NCBI GenBank assembly: GCA_900546575.1
Contig: URDM01000073.1
Coordinates: forward strand, 1 to 14,579
DNA from: an uncultured Prevotella sp.
GTDB lineage: Bacteria; Bacteroidota; Bacteroidia; Bacteroidales; Bacteroidaceae
DNA length: 14,579 nt
Reading direction: 5' to 3'
Shown: positions 6,431-11,801 of the stretch, in pieces
Layout: each line of letters begins with the position of its first letter
Position numbering within the stretch: position 1 is the first letter of the stretch
Translations under genes and position numbers: made by a program
Notes under the pieces: model-generated
The model's database searches: none
Told to the model about the DNA's origin: nothing
The model's input: only the letters and a program-made list of their open reading frames with translations

Positions 6431-6817
6431 ATGAACATCAAAGATTTCACAACAGGCGTTCAGCACATCGGTATCCCGACAAACAACATTGAAGAGACAA
6501 TCAACTTCTATCTCACCCTGGGTTTCACAACAGTCTTGCGCACCATCAACGGCACAGAGGAAGTGGCATTCCTTCAGCTCCACAATCTCGTGATAGAGAC
6601 TTATCAGAACCGTCAGGCTGCTATGGCATACGGAGCCATCGACCATATTGCCATCGACGTGAAGAATATCGACGAGCTGTTTAAGGTTGTACAGCGTGCA
6701 GGACTGAAAATGCTCGACACCGAGGTTAATGGTTTGCCTTTCTGGGAGAACGGAGTTAAGTTCTTCACAATTGAGGGACCTAACAAGGAAAAGATAGAGT
6801 TCTGCGAGAGGCTCTGA
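6431..6817 (+). CDS. VOC (glyoxalase/bleomycin-resistance fold) protein
   Basis: A 128-residue single-domain cytosolic protein with two beta-alpha-beta-beta-beta modules. The four expected metal-ligand positions of the vicinal oxygen chelate fold are all present: H12 (VQHIGIP), E56 (VIETY), H72 (IDHIAID) and E123 (KIEFCE). It is therefore probably a metalloenzyme of the glyoxalase I, epimerase or dioxygenase type. Length matches glyoxalase-I-like proteins. It is second in the operon with the outer-membrane protein and so under the triple operator. One possible job is detoxifying methylglyoxal or another dicarbonyl made when ketoses are metabolised, but an isomerase or epimerase role on a sugar is equally open. 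Confidence 0.85.
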   Translation: MNIKDFTTGVQHIGIPTNNIEETINFYLTLGFTTVLRTINGTEEVAFLQLHNLVIETYQNRQAAMAYGAIDHIAIDVKNIDELFKVVQRAGLKMLDTEVNGLPFWENGVKFFTIEGPNKEKIEFCERL

Positions 6818-6819
6818 TT

Positions 6820-6916
6820 AGTTGAGAATTGAGAGTTGAAAATTGAGAGTTATGATTACCAAGCTAAACATTTAATGTTAAAGCATATCATAACTCTCAA
6901 CTCTCAAATCTCAACT
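6820..6916. repeat. Heptad-built inverted-repeat element, copy 1
   Basis: The left arm (6820-6856) is a run of 7-nt units of the type AGTTGAG/AATTGAG/AGTTGAA ending in AGTTATGAT. The right arm (6888-6916) is its complement with fewer units. Between them lies a core of about 30 bp containing TTACCAAGCTAAA and an inner dyad (AACATTTAATGTT). A second copy is at 11653-11796. It starts two bases after the VOC stop and ends 6 bp before the HMA gene stop, between convergent genes, where its long stem could end transcription in both directions. Confidence 0.85.
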
Positions 6917-6922
6917 GATAAT

Positions 6923-7204
6923 TTACTTCTTCTTTATTTCGTAACCTATTTTCTTGAAAGCCTCAACATAGTCGTCGTACTTGGCTTTCTTGGAGTTGTA
7001 GATGATAGTAACCTTCTGGTCTTCGAGGGAGGTGCTGATTTGCTTTGTGCCCTTGACGAAGCGAATGTTACTCTTGATTTTCTTCTCACAGCTCTGGCAG
7101 TGCATCTGCGGCTGAGTGGTTACTGTCAATGTGTCGGCTGCTGTCTTGGCAAATGTATTGCCAGCTACTACAAGCATAAATGCTACTAAAAGATTCTTTT
7201 TCAT
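6923..7204 (-). CDS. Secreted heavy-metal-associated (HMA) domain protein
   Basis: A 93-residue protein with a signal peptide (1-19, ending NTFA) followed by one ferredoxin-like HMA domain. The metal-binding loop is MHCQSC, with cysteines C36 and C39, the CxxC of copper chaperones such as Atx1/CopZ. The domain ends with the usual GYEIKKK strand. It would act in the periplasm, binding Cu(I) or another soft metal and passing it on. The ATG at 7204 is used because it gives the signal peptide; an ATG at 7246 adds a charged stretch before it. It is last of three leftward genes with the TonB-dependent receptor and the HMA-AraC regulator, which supports a joint metal-handling job. Copper is the likeliest metal, by family only. 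Confidence 0.88.
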   Translation of the reverse strand: MKKNLLVAFMLVVAGNTFAKTAADTLTVTTQPQMHCQSCEKKIKSNIRFVKGTKQISTSLEDQKVTIIYNSKKAKYDDYVEAFKKIGYEIKKK

Positions 7205-7250
7205 AATAATCCTTGTTTTATAATGTTTGTTACTGAATTTTCGCAAGTTC

Positions 7251-7345
7251 AGAAGTTATAGAATTTAAAGTCGTATGCCTTACAGCTGAATATTCAGCAA
7301 AAAAAGAGTAATGGCTATAACTTCTATAACTTCTCTAACTTCTCA
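7251..7345. repeat. Nonamer-built inverted repeat between receptor and HMA genes
   Basis: AGAAGTTATAG (7251-7261) is mirrored by CTATAACTTCT (7314-7325), after which 9-nt units of CTATAACTT/CTCTAACTT continue to about 7343; a further TATAACTTCT overlaps the end of the receptor gene. Inside the loop is a perfect 14-bp palindrome, GCTGAATATTCAGC (7285-7298). The element fills most of the 144-bp gap and may tune expression of the HMA gene relative to the receptor. Confidence 0.6.
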
Positions 7346-7348
7346 AAA

Positions 7349-9334
7349 TTATAACTTCTCTAATTTGAATCTTATTCCAACGTAAGCCATTGCCCCTGTT
7401 ACGGGTCCCCACACCTGAGTGGCATCGAAGGCGGCACTCCATGGATGATGGGCGCTTTGTATAGGAGAGTCAATCTTGTAGTTGGTGAGATTCTCGCCAC
7501 CTAAGTAAAGACTGAAGTTGTGGAACTCTCGTGTCACTTGTGCCTGCAACTGGAAGTAGGCAGGATAGCGGCTTTGGTCGTAAAGCTCGCCACCACCATT
7601 AAGCTGACCGGTCATGTCGAATTGCCAAAGCTCCAGCGGAGTCTTGTACGAGAGAGTGAGCAAGCCTTTGTAGCGTGACGTGAGAGGCTTCTGGTGCAGA
7701 CTGCCATCGTAGGTACACTTGACGTCGTTCAGACGGAAGGCTGCAGTGGCAGACATTCCATTAAACAATGAGTAAGTTGCATCTACCTGGAAGGTGTGGC
7801 TATAGCTCTTACCGTCGAGATTCTCGAACGAGAGAGTATGACTGCCTTTGGCTCCATCGAAGTTCATTATCATCTGATGCTTGAAGTCTGTGTAGTAATA
7901 CTCCGCATTCAGCTCCAGATTCTTGCCGAAGAGAGGAATGTTGAAGCCCAAAGAAGCTCCCATGTTCCATGCCTCCTCCTGCTTAAGGTCGGAATCGATG
8001 ATAATCTCTCTGCCGCTTGCCAACAGCGTAACATTTTCTGCCAAAGCATGAGGCGAACGGTAGCCCTTGCCTACAGAAGTACGTAGCGTGACAATCTTGG
8101 ACGGAGAATACTTGATGTGCAAACGTGGTGTGAAGAAGCTGCCGTAAAGGTTGGAATAATCCCAACGTACACCAGGCATTACGGTAAGCTTGTCGCCCAA
8201 CTTATATGTGTACTGAGCGTAGAGACCAGGAGTGGTTTCCTTTGTCACCTTGCTTTCTGCTTTAGGCAATGTTCCAAATGGATTGAAGCGTTCGTCATAG
8301 TAGTCGTGGTTGAGCGACGCTCCCACACTAATATTATGCTTCTCCGTAATATCTGTCTCAAACATCAGCTGTGCATAACCATTCTTCTGAGTGACATCAT
8401 ATTGGGTCTTTCCGAACATATTGTCGGCATCATGCCACGAACCATGCAGCATTAAGGCTATTGAGGTGTTGTGGTCGGCATTAATGGTAAAACCGTTTTT
8501 CCATTGCATCTCATAGCGGTTGGTCTTTACCGAGGTTGAGTAGAGAGGCTCCGACGAAGAGGCTGCCAAATGCTTGCGGCTCTGTCCACCTTCGCGCTCA
8601 TCATGCAAACCACGCACCATCAACTGACTAATCCATCGTGGCGACACGTAAGCCCAGCGGTGCATCAAGTTGTATTGTCGCAACTTTGGCATATCCATGA
8701 ATCCGTCGTCATTGCCATCATGGTCCATCTGTCGGTTCTCGAAGTGAAGAAGGGTTGCTGTAGAAAGGCGGTCGTTGAGATGTATGCTTCCGTCGAGGTT
8801 TACTTCTGTCTTCAACTCGCTATCTTGATAAACATTCGCACGCACACCATCTGTGCCTTGTGGCTTGAGAAACTCGATGTTTATCTGACCAGTAGTGCTC
8901 TCATATCCGTTCTTGACGCTCGATGCACCCTTGCTCACCTGTATCGACTGCATCCAAGGTCCAGGCACATAGCCCAGACTGTATGGTAAGGAAGCGCCAC
9001 GCAAATTAGGGATGTTCTCAGTGAGCATCTGCACATAAGTGCCGCTAAGTCCAAGCAGCTTTATCTGCTTTGCTCCAGTAGCAGCGTCGCTGTAGCTAAC
9101 GTCGACCGAAGGATTGGCTGTGAACGACTCGCCAAGGTTGCAGCAAGCCGCACGTATCAGCTGGCCTTGCCCTATTATCTCGGCATTGTCAACACGGTAT
9201 TTCGACTTGATGCCATTAGTGGCTTTCACTGTCACATTCTTCAATTCGTGTCTGCTGGCTATGCTATCGGTCTGTGCCAACATTTGTTGCGACACAAATG
9301 TATATCCCAACAAGCCAATCAATATTTTTCTCAT
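7349..9334 (-). CDS. TonB-dependent outer-membrane receptor, probably metal-related
   Basis: A 661-residue outer-membrane active transporter. A signal peptide (1-20, ending QMLA) is followed directly by the plug domain (about 30-160, LKNVTVKATN through SVKNGYESTTGQINIEF) with no carboxypeptidase-like N-terminal extension. A 22-strand barrel ending in aromatic residues makes up the rest. It would import a scarce ligand using TonB-ExbBD energy. The plug has a rare adjacent pair of cysteines (C64-C65, AACCNLGES), possibly metal-binding. It lies between an AraC regulator with an HMA domain and a secreted HMA protein, so the cargo is probably copper or a metal complex rather than a glycan; no SusD partner is present. 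The ATG at 9334 gives the signal peptide; one 23 codons upstream gives an unlikely charged leader. Confidence 0.9.
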   Translation of the reverse strand: MRKILIGLLGYTFVSQQMLAQTDSIASRHELKNVTVKATNGIKSKYRVDNAEIIGQGQLIRAACCNLGESFTANPSVDVSYSDAATGAKQIKLLGLSGTYVQMLTENIPNLRGASLPYSLGYVPGPWMQSIQVSKGASSVKNGYESTTGQINIEFLKPQGTDGVRANVYQDSELKTEVNLDGSIHLNDRLSTATLLHFENRQMDHDGNDDGFMDMPKLRQYNLMHRWAYVSPRWISQLMVRGLHDEREGGQSRKHLAASSSEPLYSTSVKTNRYEMQWKNGFTINADHNTSIALMLHGSWHDADNMFGKTQYDVTQKNGYAQLMFETDITEKHNISVGASLNHDYYDERFNPFGTLPKAESKVTKETTPGLYAQYTYKLGDKLTVMPGVRWDYSNLYGSFFTPRLHIKYSPSKIVTLRTSVGKGYRSPHALAENVTLLASGREIIIDSDLKQEEAWNMGASLGFNIPLFGKNLELNAEYYYTDFKHQMIMNFDGAKGSHTLSFENLDGKSYSHTFQVDATYSLFNGMSATAAFRLNDVKCTYDGSLHQKPLTSRYKGLLTLSYKTPLELWQFDMTGQLNGGGELYDQSRYPAYFQLQAQVTREFHNFSLYLGGENLTNYKIDSPIQSAHHPWSAAFDATQVWGPVTGAMAYVGIRFKLEKL

Positions 9335-9392
9335 GTACTTAATATATATATAACAATCTCTAATACTAATAACAATATATTTTTTCTTAACG

Positions 9393-9478
9393 TGAATTAG
9401 CATGAATTATATTTATACTGCGTATTTCTACACAACAACAATTTTCGAATATTCACGTGACATTTACGACAATTTACG
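9393..9478 (-). promoter_or_regulatory. Candidate AraC-type binding repeats before the receptor gene
   Basis: The 161-bp gap between the AraC and receptor genes holds two pairs of direct repeats, each with a 10-bp period: TGAATTA at 9393-9399 and 9403-9409, and ATTTACG at 9462-9468 and 9472-9478. Between them is the palindrome TCACGTGA (9453-9460). Paired direct repeats about one helical turn apart suit an AraC-family dimer. No convincing TTTG/TAnnTTTG promoter is seen here, consistent with activator dependence. Confidence 0.35.
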
Positions 9479-9495
9479 TTCAGCGACAGCGTACA

Positions 9496-10050
9496 TTACA
9501 ATGCATCCAGGGATGTTCTGTCGTGTTTTCCCATTCCGCGAAATTCCTTGGGAGTCATTCCCGTCATTTGCTTAAACTGTGAGGAGAGGTGTGCTGGCGA
9601 GCTGTATCCAAGCCTATAGGCTATCTCGCTTGTGGAAAGCTGGCTGTAGCACATAAGTTCCTTGGCGTATTCAATGCGGTGCAGGATGGAGAACCGCTCG
9701 ATGGTGATGCCTCGCACTTCGGAGAACAGCTTGCTCATGGTGCTGTAGTCCTTGTTGAGATGACGCGACAGATAATCGGACAGCTTGGGACGCTCCTCGC
9801 TCGTTCTTACCCATTGCTGCACGGCTAAGCGTATCTGCTCCACCAACTGCGAGCGTGGGTCGTCAAGCAGTTCAAATCCTATGTCTTGCAATTTCTTTTC
9901 TATAGAAAGATGTTGCTCGTCAGTAAGTTCTTCCTCTATCTCTGCATCGCCCAAACTTATTGACTTCACCGTCAGACCTTCGGACACAAGAATATCCTTT
10001 GCCGCCGAGACGCAGCGTGGACAAACCATGTTCTTTATCAATAGCTTCAT
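9496..10050 (-). CDS. AraC-family regulator with N-terminal HMA metal-binding domain
   Basis: A 184-residue fusion. Residues 1-65 form an HMA-like ferredoxin fold with the metal loop MVCPRC (C10, C13) and the closing IGFELLDD. Residues 75-175 form the AraC/XylS double helix-turn-helix, including TSEIAYRLGYSSPAHLSSQFKQ (written in two parts: TSEIAYRLGYS, SPAHLSSQFKQ) and the family ending TGMTPKEFR. It lacks the usual AraC sugar-binding cupin. The plain reading is a one-component sensor: metal binds the CxxC and the AraC part switches on the receptor and HMA genes downstream. This arrangement is known in Bacteroidetes near copper genes. It starts at 10050, where MKLLIKNM forms the first strand. 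It is transcribed in the same direction as its likely targets, 161 bp ahead. Confidence 0.9.
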   Translation of the reverse strand: MKLLIKNMVCPRCVSAAKDILVSEGLTVKSISLGDAEIEEELTDEQHLSIEKKLQDIGFELLDDPRSQLVEQIRLAVQQWVRTSEERPKLSDYLSRHLNKDYSTMSKLFSEVRGITIERFSILHRIEYAKELMCYSQLSTSEIAYRLGYSSPAHLSSQFKQMTGMTPKEFRGMGKHDRTSLDAL

Positions 10051-10085
10051 TGGCGTATATATTTATCTGTTTTTTTATTACGGTG

Positions 10086-10125
10086 CAAAGATATAGATTT
10101 TCGATTGATAATATATACAAAATTA
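10086..10125 (-). promoter_or_regulatory. Candidate promoter elements of the AraC-HMA gene
   Basis: Two perfect TAnnTTTG matches lie on the minus strand: TATCTTTG at 10093-10086 and TAATTTTG at 10125-10118. Neither has a TTTG at 19 bp; the first has one 24 bp upstream (10121-10118). The leader would be about 30-60 nt. Which one is used cannot be decided from sequence. Confidence 0.4.
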
Positions 10126-10146
10126 GGGAGAAAACTTACAATCACA

Positions 10147-10338
10147 TAAAAAGCCCCACCCCCTAACCCCTCCCCCGTATGGAGGGGAGTAGTATGCTTT
10201 GTTAGCAATGTGCAATTGACTCTTATAACAAATTGTTATATTTTGTCTTTTGCATGCTTTGACTATAGTTGGGTTTCTATAGCCAATTGTGCATATCACT
10301 CCCCTCCCTACGGGGGAGGGGCTGGGGGTGGGGCTTTT
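10147..10338. repeat. GC-rich inverted-repeat element (MITE-like) in the 10051-10353 gap
   Basis: Arms of about 41-44 bp (10147-10190 and 10298-10338) are near-perfect inverted copies starting AAAAGCCCCACCCCC. Each arm holds its own hairpin: CCCCTCC/GGAGGGG at 10167-10187 and CCCCTCCC/GGGAGGGG at 10301-10321. The AT-rich centre of about 107 bp encodes nothing. GC content differs sharply from the flanks. It lies just past the stop of the 10354 transporter and upstream of the AraC promoter, so it probably ends the transporter transcript. Terminal inverted arms with a non-coding centre look like a miniature mobile element, but no target duplication is evident. Confidence 0.75.
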
Positions 10339-10353
10339 GTGTGGCTTTTTTGT

Positions 10354-11628
10354 TTATTTCCTATATCCCCTAATTCCATACCACAACAGTACAAACTCGC
10401 AAACAAGAGCTATTGTCCACGTGAACTGCCATGAGCCTATCCAGTCGGCCATCATTCCTTGCAGCACAGGGAATACAGCACCACCGAACACGCCCATCAT
10501 AAACACTCCCGAGGCGCGTGATGTGTATTCGCCAAGACCGTCAACGGCAAGAGTGAACACGCAACTCCACATAACAGAGTGGAAAATACCTACAGCTGCC
10601 AAGAGCCAAAGGTTCTCTGTGAGCATGGCGGCTGTCATGAGTGCTATTGCTCCGAGTGTGACGGTGATGAGCATAGGGCGTGGCTTAACGTTTTTCATTG
10701 AAGCTGACACCATACGTCCGACAAGGAAACCGCCCCAATATATTGTGGCAAGCAAGGCTGGAGACAGAGCTGCACCACTGGATGCAAGCTCCATTGCGTG
10801 CAGATTGATATTGTTGCCAATGCTCACCTCTGTACCTACGTAGAAGAATATTGTTATCACTCCATATTTCAGATTGCGGAACGACCATACGCTTTTTGTA
10901 TTTCCTGCAGAAGATGCAGAAGACGTTGCATCTGACGATGAAGAGCGTATGCCCTCGATGTCGGGCAAAGCTAGTCGGCGTGTGGTCATAGTGGTGACGA
11001 CAATACAGAGTGTCATGAGTATAAAGGGCAAGGTAAGTTGTGAAGCTTCAACGCTATCGAGAGGAACTCCTGCAAACATAATGCCCGTCACGAAGAGTGG
11101 TGCTATTGTCGTTCCAAACGAGTTGACTGCACATGTGAAGTTCATACGCTGTACAGCACTTGTGCCAGGCAACGGATAGGCAGCGATGTATGGATTGATC
11201 ACTACCTGAAGCATAGCGGCAGCCGTACCCATAAGGAATGAACCCATGAGAAACACGAAGTAGCCGAACGGTACGAAGTCGCCATTAAAAACGATGCCAG
11301 CACCACCAACGTACTCTGCACAAAAGGCAGATGCTGTATATAACACCAAGCCTTCCACCATGACGATGAGCGAACGTATCAGCGTGCGCTTGTAGCCGAT
11401 AAGGTTTAGCATTCGTCCTGTGCGCGAACTGTTGAGCAGATAGCCCAAAAAGAAAGCGAAGGAGATGAGTGTGGTTAATGAGTTGCGCATTGTTGTGGTT
11501 TCGGAGAGGAACGCTATCTTGAGCGGTCCCTGGCACTGGCCGTTTACTGTAGTAAGGAATCCTACAATAAAATATATAAAGGTGAGCAGCAGGAACGGTC
11601 CTGCGGTCTTTAGGCTTAGGGATTTCAT
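10354..11628 (-). CDS. FHS-family (FucP-like) sugar MFS transporter, second
   Basis: A 424-residue inner-membrane permease with about twelve hydrophobic helices. QVVINPYIAAYPLPG (141-155) aligns with the FHS signature in the 4257 gene but is more divergent, and the two proteins share little else by eye, so they are not recent duplicates. A serine-rich linker (around 230-245, SSSSDATSSASSAG) separates the halves. It lies downstream of the mannitol 2-dehydrogenase-like gene in the same direction, across a 173-bp gap filled by a repeat element, and is probably driven from the triple operator at 13353-13394. That pairing suggests it imports the dehydrogenase substrate, for example mannitol or arabinitol, or a hexose such as fructose. 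The start at 11628 is the only ATG near the first helix. Confidence 0.88.
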   Translation of the reverse strand: MKSLSLKTAGPFLLLTFIYFIVGFLTTVNGQCQGPLKIAFLSETTTMRNSLTTLISFAFFLGYLLNSSRTGRMLNLIGYKRTLIRSLIVMVEGLVLYTASAFCAEYVGGAGIVFNGDFVPFGYFVFLMGSFLMGTAAAMLQVVINPYIAAYPLPGTSAVQRMNFTCAVNSFGTTIAPLFVTGIMFAGVPLDSVEASQLTLPFILMTLCIVVTTMTTRRLALPDIEGIRSSSSDATSSASSAGNTKSVWSFRNLKYGVITIFFYVGTEVSIGNNINLHAMELASSGAALSPALLATIYWGGFLVGRMVSASMKNVKPRPMLITVTLGAIALMTAAMLTENLWLLAAVGIFHSVMWSCVFTLAVDGLGEYTSRASGVFMMGVFGGAVFPVLQGMMADWIGSWQFTWTIALVCEFVLLWYGIRGYRK

Positions 11629-11652
11629 ATTGTTGTTAGGTTTTTTTATTAA

Positions 11653-11796
11653 AGTTGAGAGTTGAAAGTTTATTAAAGTTGAGAGTTGAAAGTTGAAAAT
11701 TGAGAGTTATGATTACCAAGCTAAATTTAATATTAAAACATATCATAACTTTCAACTCTCAACTCTCAATTCTCAACTAAAAAAGAACTCTCAACT
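11653..11796. repeat. Heptad-built inverted-repeat element, copy 2
   Basis: Same family as 6820-6916. Arms (11653-11712 and 11742-11796) of AGTTGAG/AGTTGAA heptads flank the same core (TTATGATTACCAAGCTAAA), which here is 2 bp shorter with compensating changes in the inner dyad. The arms have more heptads than in copy 1 and each is broken by a short insertion. It fills the gap between the dehydrogenase stop (5 bp away) and the transporter within one transcription unit, where a strong stem could reduce transporter expression or protect the upstream mRNA. Confidence 0.85.
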
Positions 11797-11801
11797 AAAG
11801 A

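Noticed and set aside
6820..6916. Heptad repeats as a CRISPR array
   Set aside because: Units are 7 nt and contiguous with no spacers, and are arranged as an inverted repeat; no cas genes are near.
6836..7189. Rightward reading frame over the HMA gene
   Set aside because: It runs through the repeat element and is antisense to a clear HMA-domain protein with a signal peptide.
7285..7298. Perfect palindrome GCTGAATATTCAGC as a terminator
   Set aside because: On the minus strand, the direction of transcription, the T-run precedes the stem instead of following it.
7349..9334. SusC-type glycan importer for the TonB-dependent receptor
   Set aside because: It is about 661 residues rather than about 1000, lacks the N-terminal carboxypeptidase-like domain and has no SusD neighbour.
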